From NCBI RefSeq assembly GCF_001665295.1, contig NZ_LZSE01000005.1:186001-250000 (forward strand): 64,000 nt of DNA, read 5' to 3'. A program made the translations under genes and the position numbers. Positions 8,503-18,351 of this stretch are shown here, piece by piece (the first letter of the stretch is position 1; every line of letters begins with the position of its first letter). The notes under the pieces were generated by a model, which saw only the letters and a list, made by a program, of their open reading frames with translations, ran no database searches and was not told the origin of the DNA. Source of the DNA: Mycobacterium sp. 1554424.7 (lineage in GTDB: Bacteria; Actinomycetota; Actinomycetes; Mycobacteriales; Mycobacteriaceae).

Positions 8503-9696
8503 TCACACCTGGTACTCGGCGAGCAATCGCTTGCTGATGATGGACTTCTGGATTTCGCTGGTTCCCTCGCCGATGAGCAGAAACGGGGCGTCCCGCATCA
8601 GCCGTTCGATCTCATACTCCTTGGAGTAGCCGTAGCCGCCGTGAATCCGGAAGCTCTGCTGAGTGACTTCCGAACAGTATTCGCTGGCAAGATATTTGGC
8701 CATGCCGGCCGCGACGTCGTTGCGCTCACCGGAATCCTTCAATCGCGCCGCGTTGACCATCATCAGGTGCGCCGCCTCCACCTTGGTCGCCATCTCGGCC
8801 AACTGGAAGGCGATGGCCTGGTGTTCGGCGATCGGCTTGCCGAAGGTCTGCCGCTGCTGGGCGTACCGCACCGCAAGTTCGAAGGCGCGAATGCCGACGC
8901 CGCACGCGCGCGCCGAAACGTTGACCCGGCCGACCTCGATGCCGTCCATCATCTGGAAGAAGCCCTGCCCGGGCGTCCCGCCGAGGATGTCGTCGGCGCT
9001 GGCCCGGTAGCCGTCGAAGATGAGCTCGGTGGTGTCGATGCCCTTGTAGCCCAGCTTGTCGATCTTGCCGGGGATCACCAAGCCCGGCGCGACTTCGCCG
9101 AAGCCCGTTGGCTTTTCGACGAGAAACGCGGTGAGGTTGCGATGCGGCTTGTCGGCGCCTTCGTCGGTGCGGACCAGCACCGCGATCAGCGTCGAGCTGC
9201 CGCCATTGGTCAGCCACATCTTCTGGCCGTTGATGGTGTAGCTCCCGTCGGCATCGCGCTGGGCCCGGGTTCGGATCGCGGCGACGTCGGAGCCCAGCTC
9301 CGGCTCCGACATGGAGAAGGCGCCGCGCGACTCGCCGGTCGCCATGCGCGGCAGGAACCGCTGCTTTTGGGCGTCGGTGCCGTGCTGACGCAGCATGTAG
9401 GCCACGATGAAGTGCGTGTTGAGCACCCCGGACACGCTCATCCAGCCGCGGGCCAGCTCCTCCACACACAGCGCGTAGGTCAGCAGCGACTCCCCCAGGC
9501 CGCCGTACTCCTCGGGAATCATCAGCCCGAACAATCCCATGTCCCGCATCTGATCGACGATCTGCTGCGGGTAGGCGTCGTCGCGCTCGAGCTGCTGCGC
9601 GGTGGGAATTACTTCCTTCTCGACGAATTGCCGCACGGTGGTGACGATCTCGGTCTGGAACTCGGTCAGGCCGAGGGTCTGGGCGAGTCTGGTCAT
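8503..9696 (-). CDS. Acyl-CoA dehydrogenase
   Basis: 397 residues, normal length. It would carry out FAD-dependent alpha,beta-dehydrogenation of an acyl-CoA. Seen: FSMSEPELGSDVAAI (flavin-binding signature 1), QKMWLTNGG, and the C-terminal signature RIHGGYGYSKEYEIERLMRDA followed by IGEGTSEIQKSII. The catalytic base is likely the Glu of the GEGTSE segment, as in short/medium-chain enzymes. The ATG overlaps the stop of the CoA-transferase gene upstream (ATGA), and the GntR gene follows after 4 bp. Confidence 0.9.
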   Translation of the reverse strand: MTRLAQTLGLTEFQTEIVTTVRQFVEKEVIPTAQQLERDDAYPQQIVDQMRDMGLFGLMIPEEYGGLGESLLTYALCVEELARGWMSVSGVLNTHFIVAYMLRQHGTDAQKQRFLPRMATGESRGAFSMSEPELGSDVAAIRTRAQRDADGSYTINGQKMWLTNGGSSTLIAVLVRTDEGADKPHRNLTAFLVEKPTGFGEVAPGLVIPGKIDKLGYKGIDTTELIFDGYRASADDILGGTPGQGFFQMMDGIEVGRVNVSARACGVGIRAFELAVRYAQQRQTFGKPIAEHQAIAFQLAEMATKVEAAHLMMVNAARLKDSGERNDVAAGMAKYLASEYCSEVTQQSFRIHGGYGYSKEYEIERLMRDAPFLLIGEGTSEIQKSIISKRLLAEYQV

Positions 9697-10891
9697 GCGC
9701 TGACCCCTCCTATCGTCTGCGCGCCCGTCAGGCGCTCGATGTCCGCGGCCGTCAGGCCCAGGCGTTGGGTGAGGACGTCGGCGGTGTCCTGACCGAGGGC
9801 GGGCGCGGGCGCGCCGGCGGGGTGCGTGCCGTCGAAGGCGACCGGCAGGCCGGGGGCCAGATAGTCGCCGACGCCCGGCTGCTGCAGCCGCGAAAACAGC
9901 GGGTTTGCGGTCACTTTGGCGTCCGTGGCGGCCTCGGCGAAGGTGCGGTACCGCTCGAACAGCACGGTGGTGGCCGACAGCGCGGTGGCGACCTCGTCGG
10001 CCGTGTGGTCGGCGAACCAGGTGGCGAACAGCCCGGACAGGGCGTCGCGGTAGCGGTAGCGGTCGCCCTCCGCACCGAAGTCCACGCCCAGCGCCTCTTC
10101 GAGCGCCGCCACAGCGGCACCCGTGCCAGTCACCTCGACGAGGTCACGAAAGTGCCTGCGCGTCAAGGTGACAACCATGAAACCGACCCCGTCGCGGCTG
10201 GTGAAGTCCTGCCCGTACTGGCCGTAGATCGCGTTGCCAAGCCGCTCGCGTTGGGTCCTGTTGACCTGGGGTTCGGTCAGCAGCCCCAGGTTTCCCGCCG
10301 TGGCCAGCGCGACATCCTCCAGAGCGATGCTGATGCGCGCCCCGTCCCCGGCCTGCTCGCGGCGCCGCACGGCGGTGACGACGGCCAGCGCGGCATACAG
10401 GCCGCAGCACACGTCCCAGGCCGGCAACACGTGGTTGATCGGACCCGCGTGCCCGGCCGGGCCGGTGGCGAGCGGGTACCCGATGCCGGCGTTGACGGTG
10501 TAATCCACCGCAGTGGACCCGTCGCCACGCCCGAGCAACTGGACGTGGATGACGTCGGAACGCTTGGCGACCAACACATCGTGGCCGAGCCAGGACAGCC
10601 CGGCGGCGTTGGTGACGACGATGCCGTCGCCCTCGACGATCAGCCGCTGGATCAGCTCCTGGCCCTCGGCCGAGCGCAGATCGATGGTGGCCGAACGCTT
10701 CCCCTTGTTCAGGCCCGTCCAGTAGATCGACGTGCCGCCGGCGGCCAGCGGCCAGCGCTGCACGTCGGAGGCGCCGCCGATCGGGTCGATGCGGATCACC
10801 TGCGCGCCAAGCTGACCCAGCGTCATGCCGCACAACGGTGCGGCGACGAAGCTGGACACCTCCACGATGGTGAGCCCGCTCAGCGGGGCGT

Positions 10892-10895
<4 letters not shown>
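9693..10895 (-). CDS. CaiB/BaiF (class III) CoA-transferase family protein
   Basis: 400 residues starting at a GTG that overlaps the thiolase stop (GTGA). It would move CoA between acyl-CoA and a free acid. The N-terminal signature LSGLTIVEVSSFVAAPLCG and the LNKGKRSATIDL block are typical of the family, and the nucleophilic Asp is likely that in LPAWDVCCGLYAAL. Catalysis in the family goes through an aspartyl-CoA anhydride. It is coupled to the thiolase on one side and to the acyl-CoA dehydrogenase on the other. It could load CoA on the pathway substrate without ATP, as an alternative to the synthetases, or recycle CoA from a product. Confidence 0.88.
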
Positions 10896-12109
<1,214 letters not shown>

Positions 12110-12123
12110 GTTAGTTGCTCCGC

Positions 12124-12864
12124 TCAGATGTGCCGGCCGCCCGTGACTTCCATCACGGTGCCGGTCATGTAGGAGGACAGATCCGAGGCCAGGAACAGGG
12201 CGACGGTGGCGACCTCGCTGGGCTCGCCGGCGCGGCCCATCGGAATCTCGGCCACCTTCTCGTCCCAAATACGTTGCGGCATGGCCTCCGTCATGGCCGA
12301 GCGGATCAGGCCGGGGGCGATCGCGTTGACCCGCACCCCCAGGTACGCGAGCTCTTTGGCCGCGGCCTTGGTCATCCCGACGATTCCGGCCTTGGCCGCC
12401 GAATAGTTGGTCTGGCCGACCATGCCGACCTTGCCCGACACCGACGACATGTTCACGATGGCGCCGCGCTTGTTTTCGCGCATGATCGCCGCCGCCAGCC
12501 GGATGCCGTTCCACGTCCCCTTCAGGTGCACGTCGATGACCTGATCGAACTGCTCCTCGGTCATCTTGCGCATCGTCGCGTCGCGGGTGATGCCGGCGTT
12601 GTTGACCATGACGTCCAGGCCCCCGAAGCGCTCGACGGCGGTCTGGATTAACGTCTCGACCTCGGCCGCCTGGGTCACGTCGCAGCGGACCGCCAGCGCG
12701 ACCTCGTCGCCGCCCAGTTTGTCGGCTGCGGCCTGGGTCGCCTCGAGGTTGACGTCACCGAGCACGACCCGAGCCCCCTCAGCGACGAATCTCTCCGCAA
12801 TGGCGAAGCCCAGCCCTTGCGCACCACCTGTGACGACTGCAGTCTGACCGTCCAGCAACGACAC
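12124..12864 (-). CDS. Short-chain dehydrogenase/reductase, FabG-like
   Basis: 246 residues from a GTG preceded by a GGGAGG ribosome site, giving the usual FabG length; the longer form from 12930 would run into the control region. NAD(P)-binding TGGAQGLG at the N-terminus, NNAGITRD in the middle, and the catalytic Ser-Tyr-Lys set in [19 protein letters not shown] are complete. Likely role is oxidation of a 3-hydroxyacyl-CoA to the 3-keto form, feeding the thiolase that follows 14 bp later. It is the first gene of the minus-strand operon, transcribed from the shared divergent region. Confidence 0.9.
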   Translation of the reverse strand: MSLLDGQTAVVTGGAQGLGFAIAERFVAEGARVVLGDVNLEATQAAADKLGGDEVALAVRCDVTQAAEVETLIQTAVERFGGLDVMVNNAGITRDATMRKMTEEQFDQVIDVHLKGTWNGIRLAAAIMRENKRGAIVNMSSVSGKVGMVGQTNYSAAKAGIVGMTKAAAKELAYLGVRVNAIAPGLIRSAMTEAMPQRIWDEKVAEIPMGRAGEPSEVATVALFLASDLSSYMTGTVMEVTGGRHI

Positions 12865-12997
12865 GTGAATCCTGCCTCCCTCGCTTTGCTCCCGCCATGG
12901 GGTACCCGTCGGTCGAATATCATATTTCATATAGGATCGCGGTCGGCGCCGGGTCCGGCGCGGCCAAGCGACAACTTCCCCGGAGGAGCGTTCGCCT
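12865..12997. promoter_or_regulatory. Divergent control region between two acyl-CoA catabolic operons
   Basis: A 133-bp gap between the SDR (minus) and acyl-CoA dehydrogenase (plus) genes. It contains an AT-rich island at 12917-12934, ATATCATATTTCATATAG, which stands out in GC-rich DNA and has imperfect dyad character (ATATCAT/CATATAG). It is a plausible operator for the GntR regulator of the cluster and holds the promoters of both operons. Individual -10 and -35 boxes could not be assigned with confidence. Confidence 0.5.
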
Positions 12998-14170
12998 ATG
13001 ACGACTGCCGAAGTTCAGGAAGTCTCCGACGACGACTTCCGCGAGATCCTTGCCCAGACCCGCCAGTTCGTCCGCACTGCCGTCGTCCCGCGCGAGCAGG
13101 AAATCCTGACCGACGACCGGGTGCCCGACGACCTGCGCGACCAGGCCAAGAAGATGGGGCTGTTCGGATACGCGATCCCCCAGCAGTGGGGCGGCCTGGG
13201 CCTGAACCTCGTCCAAGACGTCGAGCTGGCAATGGAATTGGGCTACACCTCGCTCGCGGTGCGGTCGATGTTCGGCACCAACAACGGCATCGCGGGGCAG
13301 GTTCTCGTCGGCTTCGGCACCGACGAACAGAAGGGCCGCTGGCTGGAGTCGATGGCGTCCGGTGAGGTCGTCGCGTCGTTCGCGCTGACCGAGCCCGGCG
13401 CCGGCTCGAACCCGGCCGGCCTGCGGACCAAGGCCGTCCGTGACGGGGACGAGTGGGTGATCTCCGGCGACAAGCGCTTCATCACCAACGCGCCCGTCGC
13501 CAACCTGTTCGTGGTGTTCGCGCGCACCCGACCGGCCGACGACCAGGGGCCGGGGATCGCCGTCTTCCTGGTTCCCGCGGACGCCGCCGGCGTCCAGGTG
13601 GGCGCCAAGGACGCGAAGATGGGCCAGGAGGGCGCCTGGACCGCCGACGTGAGCTTCAACGACGTCCGCGTCGGGGCCGACGCGCTGATCGGCGGCAGCG
13701 AGGACATCGGCTACCGGGCCGCGATGACGTCGTTGGCACGCGGCCGGGTCCACATCGCCGCAATCGCGGTGGGCGCCGCGCAACGCGCGCTCGACGAATC
13801 CGTGGCCTATGCCGCCACCGCGACCCAGGGCGGCACGCCGATCGGAGGCTTTCAGCTGGTGCAGGCGATGCTCGCCGACCAGCAGGCCGGTGTGCTTGCC
13901 GGCCGGGCGCTGGTCCGCGACGCCGCGCGGCTGTGGGTCACCAACGAAGACCGCCGGATCGCGCCGTCGGCGGCCAAGCTGTTCTGCACCGAAATGGCCG
14001 GCAAGGTCGCCGATCTCGCGGTCCAGGTGCACGGCGGCAGCGGCTACATGCATGGCGTTCCCGTCGAGCGCATCTACCGCGACGTGCGCCTGCTGCGGCT
14101 CTACGAGGGCACCAGCGAAATCCAGCGTCTGATCATCGGTTCGAACCTCGTCAAGGCGGCGCAGCGATGA
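12998..14170 (+). CDS. Acyl-CoA dehydrogenase
   Basis: 390 residues; ATG with CGGAGGAG upstream. The flavin signature [24 protein letters not shown], and the C-terminal [22 protein letters not shown] with [12 protein letters not shown] are present; the Glu of YEGTSE is the likely catalytic base. It is a different subfamily from the dehydrogenase at 8503-9696, so the pathway probably has two separate dehydrogenation steps or substrates. Its stop overlaps the start of the following SDR (ATGA). Confidence 0.9.
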   Translation: MTTAEVQEVSDDDFREILAQTRQFVRTAVVPREQEILTDDRVPDDLRDQAKKMGLFGYAIPQQWGGLGLNLVQDVELAMELGYTSLAVRSMFGTNNGIAGQVLVGFGTDEQKGRWLESMASGEVVASFALTEPGAGSNPAGLRTKAVRDGDEWVISGDKRFITNAPVANLFVVFARTRPADDQGPGIAVFLVPADAAGVQVGAKDAKMGQEGAWTADVSFNDVRVGADALIGGSEDIGYRAAMTSLARGRVHIAAIAVGAAQRALDESVAYAATATQGGTPIGGFQLVQAMLADQQAGVLAGRALVRDAARLWVTNEDRRIAPSAAKLFCTEMAGKVADLAVQVHGGSGYMHGVPVERIYRDVRLLRLYEGTSEIQRLIIGSNLVKAAQR

Positions 14171-14988
14171 GCGGCCGGTTGGCGGGGCGGGTGGCCCTCA
14201 TCACCGGGGCGGCGCGCGGCCAGGGGCGGGCTCATGCCGTCCGCATGGCCCGGGAGGGCGCCGACATCATCGCCGTCGACATCGCCGGCAAGCTGCCATC
14301 GTGCGTCCCCTACGATTCCGCCACTCCCGAGGACCTCGCCGAAACCGTCCGCCTGGTGGAGAAGACGGATCGCCGAATCTTGGCCAGCCCCACGGACGTT
14401 CGTGACTTCGACGAGCTTCGCCGGGTGGTCGAGGACGGTGTCGCCGCCTTGGGGCGACTCGACATCATCGTCGCCAACGCCGGCATATCGGCGCCGCAGG
14501 CTTGGAACGACATCACGCCCGAATCGTTCCGCGACGTCATGGAGATCAACGTGACCGGCGTCTGGAACACCGTGATGGCGGGCGCCGAGAAGATCATCGA
14601 AGGAGGCCGTGGCGGCTCGATCATCCTGATCAGTTCCGCGGCCGGCATGAAATTGCAGCCGTTCATGGTGCACTACACCACCAGCAAGCACGCCGTCGCC
14701 GGGATGGCGCGCGCGTTCGCCGCCGAGTTGGGCAAGCACTCGATCCGGGTCAACAGCGTGCACCCGGGTCCGGTGAACAGCCCGATGGGATCCGGCGACA
14801 TGGTCGCGGCGATCGGCAGGGCGATGGAAACCAACCCGCAGCTGTCCCACATGCTCACGCCGTTCCTGACGACCTGGGCCGCCGAGCCGGAAGACGTCGC
14901 CGACGCCGTGTGCTGGCTGGCCAGCGACGAATCGCGCAACATCACCGCCGCGCAGATCCCGGTCGACCAGGGTTCGACGCAATACTGA
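14167..14988 (+). CDS. Mycofactocin-coupled SDR family oxidoreductase
   Basis: 273 residues, about 25 longer than ordinary SDRs. The first glycine motif TGAARGQGRAHAVRMAREGA followed by DIIAVDI, and the long insert LPSCVPYDSATPEDLAETVR before the second nucleotide-contact strand, are hallmarks of SDRs that keep NAD(H) bound and use mycofactocin as electron acceptor. NAGIS and the catalytic SSAAG...HYTTSKHA set are complete. It would oxidise an alcohol intermediate to a ketone or aldehyde. It is coupled to the acyl-CoA dehydrogenase by a 4-bp overlap. The mft genes themselves are not in this window. Confidence 0.87.
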   Translation: MSGRLAGRVALITGAARGQGRAHAVRMAREGADIIAVDIAGKLPSCVPYDSATPEDLAETVRLVEKTDRRILASPTDVRDFDELRRVVEDGVAALGRLDIIVANAGISAPQAWNDITPESFRDVMEINVTGVWNTVMAGAEKIIEGGRGGSIILISSAAGMKLQPFMVHYTTSKHAVAGMARAFAAELGKHSIRVNSVHPGPVNSPMGSGDMVAAIGRAMETNPQLSHMLTPFLTTWAAEPEDVADAVCWLASDESRNITAAQIPVDQGSTQY

Positions 14989-15036
14989 TCGGCCGTCGCG
15001 GGGAATAGCCCTCACCGACCGGCGTTGGTAGCCGGC

Positions 15037-15462
15037 ATGAAAGCTTTCACCGAAACCGAACGTCAGGAGTTCCTCGCCGATACCCACGTTGGCGTCCTGT
15101 CCGTCGCCGCCGACGGCCGGCCGCCGGCCAGCGTCCCGATCTGGTATGACTACACGCCCGGCGGCGACATCCGGATTATGACCGGTGCTGCGACCCGCAA
15201 GGCTCGGCTCATCGAGCGCGCGGGAGCGGTGACGCTGGTGGTTCAGCGCGAGGAGTTGCCGTACCAGTACGTGGTGGTGGAGGGCACCGTCGTCGGGACC
15301 ACCACGCCCGCCCCGGCCGACGTGCAGGAAGCCATGGCCGTCCGGTACCTCGGCGAGGAGGGCGGCCGCGCGTTCGTCCGCAGCATGGAGGGCGTCGAGG
15401 AGGTGCTGTACACCATCCGCCCGGACCGGTGGCTGTCCGCCGACTTCACCGGCGACCTCTAA
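15037..15462 (+). CDS. Pyridoxamine 5'-phosphate oxidase-like split-barrel protein
   Basis: 141 residues from the ATG at 15037; a TTG 12 bp upstream is possible. The split-barrel FMN/F420-binding fold shows in VGVLSVAADGRPPASVPIWYDY, the TRKARLIERAG strand-helix, and VVVEGTVVG. Such proteins bind FMN or F420 and reduce or bind small molecules. Specific cofactor residues cannot be assigned by eye. It lies 48 bp after the mycofactocin SDR and converges with the phosphotransferase gene, overlapping by 4 bp at the stops. Confidence 0.78.
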   Translation: MKAFTETERQEFLADTHVGVLSVAADGRPPASVPIWYDYTPGGDIRIMTGAATRKARLIERAGAVTLVVQREELPYQYVVVEGTVVGTTTPAPADVQEAMAVRYLGEEGGRAFVRSMEGVEEVLYTIRPDRWLSADFTGDL

Positions 15463-16535
15463 CCGAGCAGCTCCAGCGTCCCAAGCTCGCGGATGGCCCG
15501 ACAGCCGCGGGTCAGCATCGCGAGCACCATGTCGTCGCCGCGCTCGGTGGCGGCGGCGAACGCGAACCCGAGCGCCGAGATCAGCGGCGCCTGCAGCACG
15601 CCGAGCCGGTAGTCGCGCCAGCATGTTTCGCTGTCGTAGTCGGTGACCCCGAGGCCTGTCAACGCTCGGTGGTAGTCGGCGACGAGGGACCCTTCGATGC
15701 TGGCCCGCAGTTGCGAGTCCAGGCTGGTGGCGGTGAAGTAGGCGAGATCCCGGGCCGGCAGGCCAACCCCGAGCGTCTGCCAGTCGACCACGCTGATGCG
15801 GGTCCGGTCCGGATCGAAAAGCATGTTGTCTAGGCGATAGTCGCCGTGCAGCAGGGCAAACCGGTCATACTCGGCCAGCAGCCAGGGCGCCACCAAACCC
15901 ATTGCCGCACTGAAGGTATCCCGGTCCTCGGCGCTCATGCGACCGCCCAGCTTCTCGAGGGTGATGTCGGCGCTCATCTTCGCGACCTCGCCCATGCCGT
16001 TGGCGCCGGCCTCGTCCGGCCGTCCGAAGGCGATGCCGTCGAAATCCAGCCAGACCGGATCGCACCAGCTGGGCGCGTGCAGCCCGGCCAGGGCGGTAAC
16101 CGCAAGGCGCGCTTCGGCTTCACCGCAGCCGGCGAGTTGGTCGCCCTGCACCGCCAGCGCCTGATCGGCGAGCAGCAGGGCGAATTCCATTGCGTCCTCG
16201 GTGATCTCGCAGTAGAAGCAGTCCGGCGTCGGGACCTGCACCCGATCCGCCACGGACGAGTAGAACGCGCATTCGCTGCGATATCCGATGACGACCCGGT
16301 CGCGTACGGTGTCGTCCTGGGCGGGCAGCTTGATCACGAAGGTCCGCGGGAGATCCCCGGGTTCCGTCGCATAGCTGGCCGCCACCCGGTAGGTCGCGCC
16401 CGTCTGGCCGGTGCCGATGGGAACCACGTCGACGCCGGACACCTCGACGGGTGCGCGGCGTTCGCTGAGCGCGGCCGACAACCATTCGGGGGTCACGTCG
16501 CCGGGGTATCGCGGAATCGACACCACAGCACTCAT
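15459..16535 (-). CDS. Phosphotransferase family protein (APH/choline-kinase fold)
   Basis: 358 residues from the ATG preceded by GGAGGCC; the frame is open further upstream without a plausible start. The kinase-like catalytic loop is LLHGDYRLDNMLF and the metal-binding Asp is in ISVVDWQTLG; the N-lobe Lys is likely in TFVIKLPA. This family (often annotated as aminoglycoside phosphotransferase-like) phosphorylates small molecules and in actinobacteria often sits beside fatty-acid genes. The substrate here is unknown, and antibiotic resistance should not be inferred. Confidence 0.85.
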   Translation of the reverse strand: MSAVVSIPRYPGDVTPEWLSAALSERRAPVEVSGVDVVPIGTGQTGATYRVAASYATEPGDLPRTFVIKLPAQDDTVRDRVVIGYRSECAFYSSVADRVQVPTPDCFYCEITEDAMEFALLLADQALAVQGDQLAGCGEAEARLAVTALAGLHAPSWCDPVWLDFDGIAFGRPDEAGANGMGEVAKMSADITLEKLGGRMSAEDRDTFSAAMGLVAPWLLAEYDRFALLHGDYRLDNMLFDPDRTRISVVDWQTLGVGLPARDLAYFTATSLDSQLRASIEGSLVADYHRALTGLGVTDYDSETCWRDYRLGVLQAPLISALGFAFAAATERGDDMVLAMLTRGCRAIRELGTLELLG

Positions 16536-16611
16536 GAGCGGGCCTCCAGCACTCCACCGGTGAACTGACCGATCAACTGTAAGGCATACGGCAAGAGCCG
16601 CAGTCGGTGCC

Positions 16612-18351
16612 CTAATCGGCGCCGATGTGCCACTGGGCGGCCTCGCTCTGCTGCCGCCAGAATTCCTCGAAACGTCCACCCGCCGAGAGCAGTTCGTCGA
16701 CCGCGCCGTCCTCGATTATTCGGCCGTCGTCGACGAACAGGACCCGGTCGGCGTGTCGGATGCTCGCCAGTCGGTGCGCGACGATCACCCGAGTGCGCGC
16801 ACCCTGGTCGGCGCCGAGCGCGTCGACCACCGCGGCCTCGTTCTCGGTGTCCAGGGCGCTGGTCGCCTCGTCGACCAGCAGCAATGGCGCGTCCTTGAGC
16901 AGGGCACGCGCGATGCTGACGCGTTGCCGCTCGCCGCCGGAGAGCGCCGACCCGGCCTCGCCGACGACCGTGTCGGCGCCGTCGGGCAGCCGGCCGGTGA
17001 GCTCGTCGACCCGCGCCAGCGCGACGGCGCGCGCGAACTGCTCATCGCCCGCGGATGGGTTTCCGGCGAGGACGTTCTCGCGGATCGTGCCGTGGAACAG
17101 GTACGGGTGCTGGAACACGACGCTGCTGGCCGCGCGCCGGCTCTCGGCGTCCAGGGTTGCCGCGTCCACCCCGCCGATGAGCACGCGGCCACGGGTCGGC
17201 GCGTGCAGGCCGGCGATCAGCGCCAAGATGGTGCTCTTGCCCGAACCGGACGGGCCGACGATCGCCGTCGTAGTGCCCGGCTGCAGCGAGAAGCTCAGAC
17301 CGTCGAGCGCGGGTGCGCTCGCGCCGTCGTAGCCGAAGCTGACGTCTTCGAACTCGACTCGCGGGGCCGCGGCGCGCTGCGGCAGCGTGGCGGCACCGGA
17401 TGCCATGACCGGCGCGGTGAGCACGGATCGGATGCGGCCCAGCGTGGCGTGGGTGCTCTCGAGGGCCGGGGCGAGCTCGCTGATGGTGGTGAACGGCTCG
17501 AGGTAGCGCGCGATCACGACGATGAGCGCGACGGCCTCGGGCACGCTGAGGGTCCCGCCGATCGCCAGCGCCGTCGTCGTGCCGGCCAGCAGGATAAGGG
17601 CCAACTGGCTGGCCAGGCTGAACAGCAGCTGGCCCGGGACCTGCATGGTCAGCAGCCGCATGGTCGCCCCGCGCTGTGCGGCCAGCGCGTCGCCGACCAG
17701 GCTGCGGGCCGGCTCCGCGCGGCGCGCGGCCCGCAGCGCCTGCTGGGTCCGGGCGAATTCGATGATCCGTTCGGTGAGCGCGGTGTTGGCCGCGGCGGCC
17801 GCGGTGTCGGCGCGGCGCGCCAGCCGCGCCGAACCCCACAGCGCGCCCAGCAGCAACGGCACGCCGCCGAGCGCGGCCAGGCCAAGCTGCCAGGAAACCG
17901 GCAGCAGCGCCAGCGCGATGGCCGCCGGCAGCAGGATCGCCGTGACGAGCGGGGTCAGCAGGTTGACCGCCAGGCCCACGAGTTCGGGGCCCGTCGCGGC
18001 GATGGCCTGCCGTGCGGTCGCGGTGTTCTCGGCGGTGAACCACGCCAGCCGGACGTCCGGGAGCCGGTCGGCCAGGTCGTGCTGGCTGTGGTCGAGCACG
18101 GCGAAGCCAAGGTCCAGGCCGATGCGCGCGGTCGCGGTGTCGATCACCCAACCGGTGACGGTCGCGGCGGTCAGCCAGCCCAGCCACACGAGGGCGCCGT
18201 GCGGTTCGCCGCCGAACAGTGCGCCCACCAACGGGACCAGCAGCACCGTGGCCACCGCCCGCACCACCACGGAGATCAGCGCGAGCGCGGTGTACGAAAA
18301 GACCTTGGCGCGTCGCTCTTTCGGCACCAGCCCGATCCAGGTGCGAATCAT
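16612..18351 (-). CDS. irtB: Iron-siderophore ABC importer half-transporter IrtB
   Basis: 579 residues, the same length I recall for M. tuberculosis IrtB. The N-terminal half is an ABC-exporter-type membrane domain of about six helices; the C-terminal half is the ATPase with Walker [10 protein letters not shown], signature [16 protein letters not shown], Walker [13 protein letters not shown] and the switch His in VIVAHRLAS. It pairs with IrtA to import mycobactin or carboxymycobactin-bound iron across the inner membrane, despite an exporter fold. The ATG overlaps the irtA stop (ATGA), ensuring joint synthesis. It is the last gene of the TetR-irtA-irtB operon. Confidence 0.93.
   Translation of the reverse strand: MIRTWIGLVPKERRAKVFSYTALALISVVVRAVATVLLVPLVGALFGGEPHGALVWLGWLTAATVTGWVIDTATARIGLDLGFAVLDHSQHDLADRLPDVRLAWFTAENTATARQAIAATGPELVGLAVNLLTPLVTAILLPAAIALALLPVSWQLGLAALGGVPLLLGALWGSARLARRADTAAAAANTALTERIIEFARTQQALRAARRAEPARSLVGDALAAQRGATMRLLTMQVPGQLLFSLASQLALILLAGTTTALAIGGTLSVPEAVALIVVIARYLEPFTTISELAPALESTHATLGRIRSVLTAPVMASGAATLPQRAAAPRVEFEDVSFGYDGASAPALDGLSFSLQPGTTTAIVGPSGSGKSTILALIAGLHAPTRGRVLIGGVDAATLDAESRRAASSVVFQHPYLFHGTIRENVLAGNPSAGDEQFARAVALARVDELTGRLPDGADTVVGEAGSALSGGERQRVSIARALLKDAPLLLVDEATSALDTENEAAVVDALGADQGARTRVIVAHRLASIRHADRVLFVDDGRIIEDGAVDELLSAGGRFEEFWRQQSEAAQWHIGAD

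Noticed and set aside
15459-16535. Aminoglycoside resistance gene
   Set aside because: It shares only the APH/choline-kinase fold. Such proteins are common in mycobacterial lipid loci, and no specific resistance-enzyme features are visible.
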